NCBI GenBank assembly: GCA_031258505.1
Contig: JAIRMT010000063.1
Coordinates: 1-28,235, forward strand
DNA from: Treponema sp.
Lineage (GTDB): Bacteria; Spirochaetota; Spirochaetia; Treponematales; Breznakiellaceae
Reading direction: 5' to 3'
Length of the DNA: 28,235 nucleotides
The notes under the pieces are model-generated. The model worked only from the letters and a program-made list of their open reading frames with translations, ran no database searches and was not told where the DNA came from. Positions 6,166 to 14,902 of the stretch are shown piece after piece. Both the position numbers and the translations under genes were made by a program. How positions within the stretch are numbered: the first letter of the stretch is position 1; every line of letters starts with the position of its first letter.

Positions 6166-7113
6166 ATGCCAGATAAGACTGCCAATTCTAAACCCGGAGG
6201 GTTTGTTTACCTCAAGCGATACGGAGTGCTGTATCTTTTGCTTTTGCCGCCGATTGTGTTCTTCCTCGTGTTCCGTTACGCGCCTATGGTGAACATCCTC
6301 ATCGCCTTTAAGCAGAATAATTTCCTGAAGCCGGTCTGGGAAGTGCCTTGGGCTGCTAACCACGGGTTTGAGTGGTTTATCAAGGCGTTTCAGAACAGGG
6401 ATTTCCTCTATGCCTTGTGGAATACAGTGATGCTGAACCTTCTTGACCTGGTTTTAGGTTTCCCTGCGCCTGTCATCCTAGCCATCCTGCTAAACGAACT
6501 GCGTTTCAGGACATTCAAGCGGATTACCCAGACTGTGGCCTATATGCCTCACTTCCTTTCGTGGATCATCATTTCCGGCCTGGCCCTGCGGCTCTTCGCG
6601 CCCAACCCGCCGACTCAGGGCTTGGTCAATATCGTCTTGGGCCGAATCGGGCTTGGGCCAATCCATTTCCTGGATGAATCGGTTCACTGGGTCTTTACCT
6701 ACATCTTTCTGGGGATATGGCAAAGCGTAGGCTGGAACACGATCATCTACCTTGCCGCCATCACGAGCATCAACCCAGAACTCTACGAAGCCGCCACAGT
6801 GGACGGCGCAGGCCGTTTCCGCAAGATATGGCACATCACCCTACCTGGCATCAAGCCGACTATCATCATCCTCTTGATTATGAGCTTAGGCCGTATCGTA
6901 GGCTCCGAGTTCGACCGACCATATACCCTGCAAAATGATCTGGTCAACAATGTTTCCAATGTACTTTCCATATTTGTGTACGAGTACGGTATCAAGGCTA
7001 TGCGGGTATCTTTGGCAACAGCAGTAGGACTCTTCCAGTCTGTGGTGGGACTTGCCTTTGTACTCAGCGCAAACGCATTCGCCGAGAAGTTCGGCGAGCG
7101 TGGTATCTGGTAG
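6166..7113 (+). CDS. CUT1-type sugar ABC transporter permease (LplB-like)
   Basis: 315 residues, about six membrane segments (first at about 20-41, YGVLYLLLLPPIVFFLVFRY, then about 86-112, 125-147, 170-195, 231-250 and 285-307). The cytoplasmic EAA loop that docks the ATPase is clear at about 207-228 (EAATVDGAGRFRKIWHITLP). The N-terminal RYAPMVNILIAFK segment places it with the LplB/YteP group of polysaccharide-oligomer permeases. The start has an AGAGGAGG site. It forms a heterodimer with the product of the next gene, 8 bp downstream, to import a carbohydrate delivered by the binding protein encoded third in the operon. Substrate unknown. Confidence 0.93.
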   Translation: MPDKTANSKPGGFVYLKRYGVLYLLLLPPIVFFLVFRYAPMVNILIAFKQNNFLKPVWEVPWAANHGFEWFIKAFQNRDFLYALWNTVMLNLLDLVLGFPAPVILAILLNELRFRTFKRITQTVAYMPHFLSWIIISGLALRLFAPNPPTQGLVNIVLGRIGLGPIHFLDESVHWVFTYIFLGIWQSVGWNTIIYLAAITSINPELYEAATVDGAGRFRKIWHITLPGIKPTIIILLIMSLGRIVGSEFDRPYTLQNDLVNNVSNVLSIFVYEYGIKAMRVSLATAVGLFQSVVGLAFVLSANAFAEKFGERGIW

Positions 7114-7121
7114 GAGCTGAC

Positions 7122-8009
7122 ATGAAGACACGAACTAAGATATTGAGCGCAAATCCGATTACAGCAGGGGATATTCTTATCACTATCCTTTGTGTGGGTC
7201 TGATTCTCATCTGCATACTCCCCATGGTAAACCTGCTTGCCCGCTCGCTTTCCGGCGCTAATGCCCTTGTGCGGAATCAGGTAACGCTTCTTCCGGTGGG
7301 ACTTAACTTTGACGCCTATACGACCATCCTGAACGACGCTCGTTACATACGTTCCCTCTGGTGGACCGCCTTCCTTACGGTGGTATGCACATTGCTGTCC
7401 CTCACCATGACGACTATCTGCTCCTATCCTTTGATCTACGATCAACTCAAAGGACGAAAGATTATCAACACAGTGATTATTATCACTATGTACTTTGGCG
7501 CGGGTACGATTCCGACCTATCTACTCCTGAAGTCCCTCAATATGCTTGATACAGCCTGGGTACTCATTATTCCGAACTGCCTTTCGGTCTTTAACATGAT
7601 TATCATGCGGAGCTTTCTCTTTGGCATACCTACAAGCCTTCGGGAATCAGCAGAGATCGACGGTGCGGGTCCCCTAAAGGTGCTGCTCCGCATATACCTG
7701 CCGCTGTCAACCCCAGTGCTGGCAACCCTGGCTCTGTTTTACGCGGTGGGCCGCTGGAACGGTTTTTCCGATGCGCTGATGTATGTGAAGAACCGTGATC
7801 TCTTTCCCATACAGCTTTTGCTCTACAACATTCTCAATACCACTAATAGCATGGAAACAGCCACTCAGGAAGGTTTTACCACCCCGGGCGTGGGGGAAAC
7901 CCTGCGGGCTGCTTCGGTGATGTTCGCCACAGTACCGATTCTTATCGTGTATCCCTGGCTCCAAAAGTATTTCATTACCGGCGCCACTCTTGGCGCGGTG
8001 AAGGAATAA
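7122..8009 (+). CDS. CUT1-type sugar ABC transporter permease (LplC/YtcP-like)
   Basis: 295 residues, six membrane segments, partner of the preceding permease. The EAA loop is at about 176-196 (ESAEIDGAGPLKVLLRIYLP). The C-terminal ITGATLGAVKE matches the usual YtcP/LplC ending (typically 'GLTLGAVKG'). The ribosome binding site TAGGAG overlaps the stop codon of the upstream gene, so the two are translationally linked. No ATP-binding gene follows, so the transporter presumably uses a shared MsmX-type ATPase encoded elsewhere (inference). Confidence 0.93.
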   Translation: MKTRTKILSANPITAGDILITILCVGLILICILPMVNLLARSLSGANALVRNQVTLLPVGLNFDAYTTILNDARYIRSLWWTAFLTVVCTLLSLTMTTICSYPLIYDQLKGRKIINTVIIITMYFGAGTIPTYLLLKSLNMLDTAWVLIIPNCLSVFNMIIMRSFLFGIPTSLRESAEIDGAGPLKVLLRIYLPLSTPVLATLALFYAVGRWNGFSDALMYVKNRDLFPIQLLLYNILNTTNSMETATQEGFTTPGVGETLRAASVMFATVPILIVYPWLQKYFITGATLGAVKE

Positions 8010-8031
8010 AATATTCAAGGAGGATAGAATT

Positions 8032-9780
8032 ATGAAGAAAGTTCTATCAGTGACGTTCATGGTTACTCTTGTCTGCGCGACGCTCTTTGCGAGCGGCGGC
8101 ACTCAACAGTCAGGCGGGTCTCAGCGGTCAAGCGGGACATCAGCGACAGGGCAGGTGGTGCAAAAGGAGGCGATTACCGACACGGTACTCAACCAGCTTG
8201 GGCTTGAAAGGTCAGGCAGCACGTACCGGTTTAAGCAGACCAAGTCGATCACAGTTGAGGTGTTTGACCGTGGTCTTGATGGCGGCAGGTCCAAACCGGA
8301 GGACAACTTCTACACCAACTGGATCAAGGCAGGTATGTTGCGGGATCACAACATCGCGGTAACCTTTAAGCCAGTGGGTCGTTGGACGGAAATTGATGAA
8401 CTCAACAACCTGCTTGCTGCAGGCACTGCGCCGGATATCTGTGTAACCTACAATTATCCCACGATTCAGGCGTATGCGAACATGGGCGGGGTTTTGGATT
8501 TGAATCCCTATATCAATAGATATGTTGATCTCTTCCCCAACATTTGGGGATGGCTGGGCGAGGAGTTCATCAACTATGACCGAGACCCCAAGACTCAGCA
8601 GCTCTGGGCGCTGGAAGGCAGGATATCGAATGACGCTGGGCAAAATGTCTTTGTCCGCTCGGACTGGCTCAAGAAGCTCAATATGGCCGAACCTACAACC
8701 CTAGACGAATTCTACAAGATGCTCTGCGCATTCAGGGACAATGCGCAGCTTCTTCTGGGAAATGACGCGAACATGATGACCCCCTTTATCATGGGTCAGG
8801 ATGTGGGCTGGCAGGCGCGGAATCTCATTGTATCATTCCTCCCTGATAACATGACTGACCGCGACTGGTTTATCTACGGCTTTGATGACCGGCACCTGGG
8901 ACGTCCGGGTTCGGTTGCCAATGAGATCGCGGTAAAGTCGGCCATGCGGGTTCTCAACAAGTGGTACAACGAAAACTTGATTTGGAAGGACTTTGCCCTC
9001 TACGGTTCAGGGGACACAACGCAGGATAACCTGACGAAGTCCGGCTATGTAGGCGCTTTTATGCAGAACTGGGATGTGCCTTACCGTGATGGTAAAAACA
9101 GCATCACTGCTGCCCTGCATACCAATGTCGGCCCTGACGCCAATTTCATTGCAGTTCACTCCTTCCCTAACAATGCAGGCAGGAATGTTCAGGTGAGCGG
9201 TCCCATGGTTGACCGTAAGGTTTTTTTCCCGTCGTCTAACAAAGAACCAGTGGCGAGTCTCTTCTACCTTGACTGGATACATAAGCAGGAAAACCTCTTC
9301 TACCTACAATTCGGCGATGCAGGCGTAACCCATCAGGTCATGCCCAACGGGGCAGTACAGGGAATCGCAACGACCGGAGAGAAAATCATTAACTCCCCGA
9401 ACAATATTGACTACACCACCCTGATTAACGGCATCAAGATGCCGACGGAAGACCTCAAGGTAAAGTCTATGGTGCTGGCCTATTCGGAAGTTGACCTTAG
9501 CATTGTGGAGCAAGCTTACGCGAGGGCTTCCGCGCCGCGTAACGATTTTGGCAAAGCCAACGTCGGCGTTATCGAATCAGAGGAAGGCATGGGTCAGGTG
9601 CTTGACAACAAACGAAATGCCATCTATGCCAAAGCCATCCCAGCCTCTGTCGCGCAGTTTGACTCGGTTTTTGATTCCGGCTACAGAGATTGGCTTGGCT
9701 CTGGTGGTCAGGCCATCATAGATGAACGCGCCGCCAAGTGGAAAGAATTCTACGGCGACAAAACTTCGGTAAGCGATTAA
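8032..9780 (+). CDS. CUT1 extracellular sugar-binding protein (LplA/YtcQ-like)
   Basis: 582 residues, 22 bp after the second permease, with an AAGGAGG site. The signal peptide runs to LFA-S (cleavage after Ala20) and is followed by a Gly/Ser/Gln linker (GGTQQSGGSQRSSG). There is no cysteine at the cleavage site, unlike Gram-positive LplA lipoproteins, so it may be free in the periplasm. The length and pattern (NLLAAGTAPDICVTYNYPTI, ALEGRISNDAGQNVFVRSDWL, KEFYGD near the end) fit the long LplA-type family 1 binding proteins for complex saccharides. It captures substrate for the two permeases. A long stem-loop follows the gene. Confidence 0.9.
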   Translation: MKKVLSVTFMVTLVCATLFASGGTQQSGGSQRSSGTSATGQVVQKEAITDTVLNQLGLERSGSTYRFKQTKSITVEVFDRGLDGGRSKPEDNFYTNWIKAGMLRDHNIAVTFKPVGRWTEIDELNNLLAAGTAPDICVTYNYPTIQAYANMGGVLDLNPYINRYVDLFPNIWGWLGEEFINYDRDPKTQQLWALEGRISNDAGQNVFVRSDWLKKLNMAEPTTLDEFYKMLCAFRDNAQLLLGNDANMMTPFIMGQDVGWQARNLIVSFLPDNMTDRDWFIYGFDDRHLGRPGSVANEIAVKSAMRVLNKWYNENLIWKDFALYGSGDTTQDNLTKSGYVGAFMQNWDVPYRDGKNSITAALHTNVGPDANFIAVHSFPNNAGRNVQVSGPMVDRKVFFPSSNKEPVASLFYLDWIHKQENLFYLQFGDAGVTHQVMPNGAVQGIATTGEKIINSPNNIDYTTLINGIKMPTEDLKVKSMVLAYSEVDLSIVEQAYARASAPRNDFGKANVGVIESEEGMGQVLDNKRNAIYAKAIPASVAQFDSVFDSGYRDWLGSGGQAIIDERAAKWKEFYGDKTSVSD

Positions 9781-9795
9781 GCGTACAGGCATTTC

Positions 9796-9824
9796 AGGTG
9801 AAGGCTCACCGTGAACCTTCACCT
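9796..9824 (+). other. Stem-loop after the first sugar importer operon
   Basis: AGGTGAAGG (9796-9804) pairs with CCTTCACCT (9816-9824), and TCAC (9806-9809) with GTGA (9811-9814) continues the stem. No T-run follows (AAAAGATGAC), so it is likelier to be an mRNA 3'-end stabiliser than a strict intrinsic terminator. Confidence 0.5.
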
Positions 9825-9936
9825 AAAAGATGACAACGAACATCAAACCAAGAATCCCCGCCGCAAGGCCTGGGGACTTGTCAACAAGTACAGGATGAGA
9901 TGGGGAACGCTTGTACCGCTAATAACATTTTTGTGA
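9811..9936 (+). pseudogene. Possible N-terminal remnant of an ABC sugar permease
   Basis: A 41-codon frame from GTG 9811 to TGA 9934-9936 ends KAWGLVNKYRMRWGTLVPLI plus TFL. A basic cytoplasmic leader running into a hydrophobic helix is how CUT1 permeases of the LplB or MalF type begin. It stops just as the first membrane helix starts. It follows a complete CUT1 operon, so it may be the scar of a deleted permease gene. The evidence is short and the call tentative. Confidence 0.3.
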
Positions 9937-10050
9937 GCCATAGGTTAAAACCTTTGAGTCATAGTAAGAGCTTGGAATGGCTCCAGAAATGCCTTAGAAC
10001 GCGCTGATGTAACTTTTCGAATGAAAGCCTGTTGTTGGCGTTTTAGGAGA

Positions 10051-10330
10051 TTACTTCGTTATACCATGTTTCGTTTTGATCTGTGTTACCGCAAGGTAGT
10101 CAGCGGCGCCTTTTCTGATAAAGTTAGTTGGGAAAAGCGGGGATGGTTTGGCTAGTTCTTCCTCATAGAACTGAGCGAATTCGTCAGGGTAGAGTTCTTT
10201 CAAGCGCTGATATTCTTTTCTACACGCTTCCGTTCCACTCTGGGATTAGGTTCGGGGAGTTCCGACAGACAGGGCGGCGGTTCAATCTTGCTGGCAAGCC
10301 CTAAAGCGAATTTCTGGCCATACCATACCA
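10051..10330 (-). pseudogene. Frameshifted gene remnant of unknown family
   Basis: Two minus-strand frames join into one plausible protein. The first (about 10330 to 10200) reads YGQKFALGLASKIEPPPCL then SELPEPNPRVERKR. The second (about 10240 to the TAA at 10051-10053) reads CRKEYQRLKELYPDEF, then AQFYEEELAKPSPLFPTNFI, ending TKHGITK. They overlap at 10200-10240, where one frameshift would restore a continuous reading. No ATG lies in frame before the permease stop at 10333, so the 5' end is missing. Composition is ordinary for a soluble protein. I do not recognise the family. It follows directly after the CUT2 operon. Nothing else is seen in 9937-10050. Confidence 0.45.
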
Positions 10331-10332
10331 AA

Positions 10333-11361
10333 CTACATATCGTTTTTGCCTATAGAGAACACTCGCTTGACTTTTCGGCGTGTCAGGCTGTTTTTGTAAT
10401 AATCAAAATAGACGGCGGCTATGATGACAGCGCCTTTGGCCACATACTGCCAGTAGCTGTCCATGCCCATCAGGTTGAGGCCGTTATTCAGCACGCCGAT
10501 GATGATAGCGCCGAAGATCGTGCCGGAAAGCCGACCTGCTCCGCCCAGCATACTGGTGCCGCCCAGCACAACCGCGGCAATGGCATCCATTTCCGCGCCA
10601 TTGCCGTTTGCCGAGCGCCCTGAATAGGTGCGCGCCGAAAGAATCACGCCGGCGACAGAGGCCATGATGCCGGAAAACACATACATAAACAAGCGTATCC
10701 GTTTGATGTTAATGCCTGAATACTCGGCGGCGTGTACATTTCCGCCCACAGCGTACATATTTCTGCCCATCTTTGTCTTGTTCAGGATGAGCCACACGAT
10801 GAGCAGCACAATCAGCAAGAAGAAGACCGGCGTCGGCACAGGCCCAATGTTTCCCGTTCCCAGCCAGCGGTAGCTGACATTGTCAATTCTTATATTTTCT
10901 GAATTGCTATAGATATAGGAAATGCCCCGGCAAATGCTCCCTATGGAATAGGTGATGATGAAGGGTGGCAGCACGGTTCGGGACAAAATAAAGCCATTGA
11001 TAAACCCCACGACAGCGCCCACTGCGAGGCCAACCATCACGCCGGCAAAGGCGGGCAAGCCGTGTCGGTACATCACGCCAGCGGCAAGCACGCCTGAAAG
11101 CGAAATCACCCAGCCGCAAGAAAGATCGATACCGCCGGTGATCAGGATCATCGTCATTGCGGAAGCCACAAAAAGGTTCGTGGAAATTTGCCGCAGCACG
11201 TTTATCATGTTTTGCCCGGTAAAGAAAAACTCCGACCAGATCGATACAATCACGCAGAGTACCACAAGCCCGATAATCAAACCGATATTCGCCTTAAATG
11301 TTTCGATGGTCTCTGTTTTAAGTCTGTTTTGCAAGGTGAATTGTTCCTGTACTTCAGCCAT
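10333..11361 (-). CDS. CUT2-type sugar ABC transporter permease (RbsC-like)
   Basis: 342 residues from the second ATG (11361), chosen because AGAGG sits 6 nt before it. The first ATG at 11367 is directly abutted by the same site. Many membrane segments from about residue 25. The family landmark TGGIDLSCG is at about 75-83. The cytoplasmic loop MGRNMYAVGGNVHAAEYSGI and the late VVLGGTSMLGGAGRLSGTIF motif identify a BPD_transp_2 permease of the ribose/xylose/galactose/autoinducer-2 group. It works as a homodimer with the double ATPase encoded just upstream (18-bp gap after the 11386 stop). It is the last gene of a minus-strand three-gene operon. Substrate not determinable. Confidence 0.93.
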   Translation of the reverse strand: MAEVQEQFTLQNRLKTETIETFKANIGLIIGLVVLCVIVSIWSEFFFTGQNMINVLRQISTNLFVASAMTMILITGGIDLSCGWVISLSGVLAAGVMYRHGLPAFAGVMVGLAVGAVVGFINGFILSRTVLPPFIITYSIGSICRGISYIYSNSENIRIDNVSYRWLGTGNIGPVPTPVFFLLIVLLIVWLILNKTKMGRNMYAVGGNVHAAEYSGINIKRIRLFMYVFSGIMASVAGVILSARTYSGRSANGNGAEMDAIAAVVLGGTSMLGGAGRLSGTIFGAIIIGVLNNGLNLMGMDSYWQYVAKGAVIIAAVYFDYYKNSLTRRKVKRVFSIGKNDM

Positions 11362-11385
11362 TTTCATCCTCTGTGTCTGTGAATG

Positions 11386-12885
11386 TTATATTAAAACCGC
11401 CAGGCGCATGATTGCTTCCTGGGTTGCTTCTTCCTTTGCCAAAATGCCGGACACGGTTTTGTCCCTCATCACGACAATACGGTCGCTCATGCCCAGCACT
11501 TCAGGCATTTCAGACGACACCATGATAATCGCCATGCCCTCTTTGGCGAGCCGGTTCATGATGGCGTAGATTTCCATCTTTGCCCCAATGTCAATTCCCC
11601 GCGTCGGCTCGTCAAAAATCAACACATGAGGTTTTGTCGCAAGCGTACTCGCCACCACCACCTTCTGTTGATTGCCGCCGGAAAGATTGGCCATCAGGGT
11701 ATTAAGCGACGGCGCCTTAACCGCGAGCTCATTAAAGTAATGAGCGCTTATCGATGTTTCCTTTGCCCTGTTTACCAGTATGCCGCGAATAAACGAAGAG
11801 AGCACTTTCAGGGTTATGTTAAACATGATGTGTTCCTGCGGAATGATCCCGTTCATTTTACGGTCTTCCGGTACTAGGCTGATTCCACAGCGCATCGCGT
11901 CTGCGGAATTGTTAATCGTTATCTCTTTCCCATTGATATAAATTTTTCCGGCGTGGATTTTGTCGATGCCGAAAATGGCGCGCATTGTCTCAGTGCGTCC
12001 CGCGCCCATCAAGCCGGAGAATCCGAGGATTTCCCCTCGTCGCACGGTAAAACTTACGTCCCGGATATAGTCGCTTGTAAGTCCTTCCACATCTAAAACA
12101 ACGTCGGAAGTGGCGCAATAGTCCCGTGAGTAATAACTGGCAATTTCGCGGCCTACCATCATGCGGATAAGTTCCGTGCGGCTCGTTTCGCCCATGTTCC
12201 GGGTTCCCGCGTTGATGCTGTCCCTGAGTACCGTCACGCGGTCGGCAATGAGGTCAAGCTCACTCAAGCGGTGCGAGATATAAATGATGCCGATGCCCTG
12301 TGCTTTCAGGAAGCGGATTTTTTCAAAGAGGGTATCACATTCCTTGTCGGAGAGGGACGAGGTTGGCTCGTCCATCACGATGATCTTCGCGTTAAATGAA
12401 ATCGCTTTGACAATCTCCACGAGTTGCTGTTCCGCCACAGTCAGCTTTGCGATACGCTCATCAGCGCGGCGCTTAATCCCGAATGAGTTAAGCATGGCTT
12501 GGGTTTCATTCAGCATCTCTATGGAATTGATAAAGCCGTGTTTTATTTTTTCGTTACCAAGAAAAACATTTTCTGCGATTGAAATATCAGGAACAAGGGC
12601 GAGTTCCTGATGAATGATACGGACGCCGGCGGCCTGGGCGTCGGATGCTGTACGGAACTCAAGCTTTTGCCCGTCAATCTCAATGCTTCCCGCGTCACGG
12701 CTGTGTATGCCGCCGAGTATCTTAATCAGCGTGGACTTTCCCGCGCCATTTTCCCCAAGAAGCGCGTGAACCTCCCCGGCGCGGAGATCAAAATCAACGC
12801 CATTCAGCGCGTAAACGCCGGGGAACTTCTTGTGGATATTCCGCATCCTCAACAGAGGAGGTTCCTGCCAGGAAGGTTCCGCCAT
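11386..12885 (-). CDS. CUT2-type sugar ABC transporter ATP-binding protein, two ATPase domains (RbsA/MglA-like)
   Basis: 499 residues from ATG 12885, with GAGG about 8 nt upstream; a TTG just before it is not needed. The first domain has Walker A GENGAGKST (44-52), an atypical signature LTVAEQQLVEIVKA and Walker B IIVMDEPTSSL. The second domain has a degenerate Walker A (GLMGAGRTETMR), a standard LSGGNQQKV signature and VLIFDEPTRGIDIGAK. This asymmetry is normal for the RbsA/MglA/XylG family. It powers import through the permease encoded next and lies 9 bp after the binding-protein gene. The chromosome here thus has its own ATPase for the CUT2 importer, unlike the two CUT1 sets. Confidence 0.95.
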   Translation of the reverse strand: MAEPSWQEPPLLRMRNIHKKFPGVYALNGVDFDLRAGEVHALLGENGAGKSTLIKILGGIHSRDAGSIEIDGQKLEFRTASDAQAAGVRIIHQELALVPDISIAENVFLGNEKIKHGFINSIEMLNETQAMLNSFGIKRRADERIAKLTVAEQQLVEIVKAISFNAKIIVMDEPTSSLSDKECDTLFEKIRFLKAQGIGIIYISHRLSELDLIADRVTVLRDSINAGTRNMGETSRTELIRMMVGREIASYYSRDYCATSDVVLDVEGLTSDYIRDVSFTVRRGEILGFSGLMGAGRTETMRAIFGIDKIHAGKIYINGKEITINNSADAMRCGISLVPEDRKMNGIIPQEHIMFNITLKVLSSFIRGILVNRAKETSISAHYFNELAVKAPSLNTLMANLSGGNQQKVVVASTLATKPHVLIFDEPTRGIDIGAKMEIYAIMNRLAKEGMAIIMVSSEMPEVLGMSDRIVVMRDKTVSGILAKEEATQEAIMRLAVLI

Positions 12886-12894
12886 CAAATTACC

Positions 12895-13830
12895 TCATTG
12901 CCAGCCGTTAAGGTATTGGTCGATGTTTGTCTTGTCGATGATGAAGGGTTTAATCTGCTCGGTCTTCGGAACGCTTTCATTGGCAAGAACTTTGTAGGCG
13001 AATTCCACGGCTTTATTGGCGATGCCGAGTGGCGACTGGGCAGCCGTGGCGACTATGCCGCCAGATTTGATATAGGCCTTTTCATCGGGCGCTCCATCAA
13101 CACTAATGATTGGCATCTTTCCCACAAGCCCACGGGCGTCAAGGGAAGCGTAGGCAACTGTTGAAAGAATACTCACTGTGCCGAAAATGCCTATGGCGTC
13201 TGGATTGCCAGTGATCATGTCCTCGCTCTTGCCGATGAGGTCGCCGTTATACACGCCATAAACGATGCTAATGCCAGTACCCTTCACCGCGTCCTCAAAG
13301 CCGCGCTGTCTCAAGTTTACCGATTCCGCGTCCGGGTTGTTAAACATGATAACTTTACCGCTTTGAGCAATATTTTTAACGAAGTATTCCCCAGCAAGCT
13401 GACCAGCCAAGTAGTTGTCCGAAGTAACAAAGCTGACGACAAGGTCTTGGTCTTTAACTGCGGCATCATAGTTTAGCACTGGGATTCCGGCGTCTTTACA
13501 GGCCATGAGCGCAGGCAGAATACCGTCGCCACTGATCGGTCCTAGAATAAGGAGGTCGATTTGTTGGGCGACCATATCCTCAATCTGGTTGATCTGAAGT
13601 CCAGAGTCGCCTACCGGGTCGGCGCTGACAAAGACATCGCCCTTTGCCTCCACTGCAGCCTTTATCGTATCATGAATGACGCGATGAAATTCTTGGTCGA
13701 GGCCATAGGGTGAAAAACCTATCTTGTAGGTTTTCACGGCGCTCTGTGCGCTCTGCCTTTGGCCGCTTCCCCATACCGCCGCTACCGCAACGAGTACCCC
13801 AACTACCACACAAAAAAGTTTTCTCTTCAT
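12895..13830 (-). CDS. Periplasmic sugar-binding protein (RbsB/Peripla_BP_4 type)
   Basis: 311 residues, first gene of the CUT2 operon, with GGAGG 8 nt before ATG. The signal peptide ends AAVWGSG-QRQ with no lipobox cysteine. The mature part follows the type I periplasmic fold: YKIGFSPYGLDQEFHRVIHD, QINQIEDMVAQQIDLLILGP (hinge and first ligand residues), AGIPVLNYDAAV, VSFVTSDNYLAGQLAGEYF, GIFGTVSILSTVAYASLDAR and IISVDGAPDEKAYIKSGGIV. These are the standard landmarks of ribose/galactose/galactofuranose-binding proteins. It delivers a monosaccharide-like ligand to the permease. The D-to-P changes around the usual ligand Asp make the sugar unpredictable. Confidence 0.93.
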   Translation of the reverse strand: MKRKLFCVVVGVLVAVAAVWGSGQRQSAQSAVKTYKIGFSPYGLDQEFHRVIHDTIKAAVEAKGDVFVSADPVGDSGLQINQIEDMVAQQIDLLILGPISGDGILPALMACKDAGIPVLNYDAAVKDQDLVVSFVTSDNYLAGQLAGEYFVKNIAQSGKVIMFNNPDAESVNLRQRGFEDAVKGTGISIVYGVYNGDLIGKSEDMITGNPDAIGIFGTVSILSTVAYASLDARGLVGKMPIISVDGAPDEKAYIKSGGIVATAAQSPLGIANKAVEFAYKVLANESVPKTEQIKPFIIDKTNIDQYLNGWQ

Positions 13831-13851
13831 TCGTTTTCCTCCGTAAGAATG

Positions 13852-13867
13852 TTGAACTTGTGTTCAA
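13852..13867. promoter_or_regulatory. Palindromic operator candidate of the CUT2 operon
   Basis: TTGAAC-TTGT-GTTCAA is a perfect 6-4-6 inverted repeat. It lies between the promoter (13879-13908) and the ribosome binding site of the binding-protein gene, where a repressor would block transcription. No regulator gene is adjacent. Confidence 0.45.
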
Positions 13868-13878
13868 ACTTGATTATT

Positions 13879-13908
13879 AGCTTAACCCAAAAATCGCAGT
13901 CTTGTCAA
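13879..13908 (-). promoter_or_regulatory. Promoter of the CUT2 operon
   Basis: On the minus strand TTGACA (13908-13903) is followed after 17-18 bp by TTAAGC/TAAGCT (13885-13879). The -35 is perfect and the -10 is poor, which would fit an activator- or repressor-controlled operon. Confidence 0.45.
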
Positions 13909-14026
13909 GCCATAAATTTAAAATTGCGTGAAGCTCTATCAAATCAGCGCTGCCTGTGTAGTCAAACTGTAGTGTTACTCATTTATGGTCTTCGTCAATG
14001 GTTATGCTATGCTGAAAGGTACGGCC

Positions 14027-14062
14027 TTGTTATGCTGAGTGCAGCAACACACAGCATAACAA
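14027..14062. other. Strong stem-loop between convergent/divergent units
   Basis: TTGTTATGCTG (14027-14037) pairs with CAGCATAACAA (14052-14062); GTG/CAC continues the stem inside. No T-run on either side. It lies downstream of the minus-strand gene ending at 14178 and upstream of the CUT2 promoter, so it may act as a 3'-end structure. A partial copy (GTTATGCTATGCTG) lies just before it at 14001-14014. Nothing else is seen in 13911-14177. Confidence 0.5.
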
Positions 14063-14177
14063 AGCAAAGCGCAATGGCGGTCATTATCTTCCCTTGGGCG
14101 GCGCCATAACGCGCATAAAACTCCTTCTTTTTTGTTTGCGGCGCTTCACCGCGCAGTGAAGGTAATCAATAGCTGAT

Positions 14178-14840
14178 TCATGGGACAATAATAGAATGGA
14201 TTTCGCTCCATGGCCCCATTTCCCCCTTTCTGTTTTGCCATAGCGCGGCTCCTGAGAGTACCTTTCCTTGGGCATCAGGCGACAGCTCAAGTATCCAGGG
14301 CGAATGGGTCATCAAAGCTGTTTTCGCCAGAAGCTCGTAATCCGCAACCGGGGCAGCCGCTGTTGTGTAGAAAAACACTGCTCCACTATACCCATACGGT
14401 ATGGCGCGACTTGCGTTTCCCTGATCATTGAAGTCGATCTGGATGCGCATGATGTCCAACACCTTGTAGTTGAATTCAGGGCGGGTCTGGGGTTTAGGTA
14501 TGCTGGTGCGCACACCGTCATGAACCGTAATCCCCAAGAGCGTCTGTTGCGACTGACTCACAGCCGGATTCCATGCCAGATGCTGCTTAACAAAAGCCCT
14601 GACCGCGTGCATAAGCGCTTGTTTAGCAATGTTTTTCTCCGCAACATCTACCTTGCCGCGGTTGCTTGATGTAGCAACGGACAGCTTGGTTTCATAAGTG
14701 GCGAACAAACCTTGCAGCGCGGTTACATCCGCTTCGAGTATGCTCCATGCTGTAAAGTTAGCCAGAAGAATGGTAATAAAATTACGAACCCAAGCAAGGA
14801 AGGCATTGTCTGCTTGAGGTATAAAATCATGACCTTTCAT
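14178..14840 (-). CDS. Conserved hypothetical protein ending GPWSEI...IIVP
   Basis: 220 residues, with AAGGAG before ATG. No signal peptide. It starts KGHDFIPQADNAFLAWVRNF and continues with a helical half (LEADVTALQGLFATYETKLS, NIAKQALMHAVRAFVKQHL). A Pro-rich joint (TSIPKPQTRPEF) leads to a beta-rich C-terminal half ending RKGEMGPWSEIHSIIVP. I recognise this arrangement (helical N-half, 'NPAV', 'P-x-P-x-T-x-PEF', 'GxxGPWSEI...IIP') as a family of uncharacterised proteins seen in Bacteroidetes and treponemes, from memory without a search. Function unknown; the C-half resembles a fibronectin-type module. It is transcribed from a promoter near 15246-15274 through a ~400-nt leader holding the 21-bp array. 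Confidence 0.8.
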   Translation of the reverse strand: MKGHDFIPQADNAFLAWVRNFITILLANFTAWSILEADVTALQGLFATYETKLSVATSSNRGKVDVAEKNIAKQALMHAVRAFVKQHLAWNPAVSQSQQTLLGITVHDGVRTSIPKPQTRPEFNYKVLDIMRIQIDFNDQGNASRAIPYGYSGAVFFYTTAAAPVADYELLAKTALMTHSPWILELSPDAQGKVLSGAALWQNRKGEMGPWSEIHSIIVP

Positions 14841-14902
14841 ATAAACTCCTTATATATAATATATAGATAACCTGTTTTGACGCCTCGTAGAGGCTGCGAG
14901 AG

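Noticed and set aside
13759..14109. 116-codon plus-strand ORF opposite the start of the binding-protein gene
   Set aside because: Antisense overlap with a real gene and its promoter, no ribosome binding site, unlikely composition.
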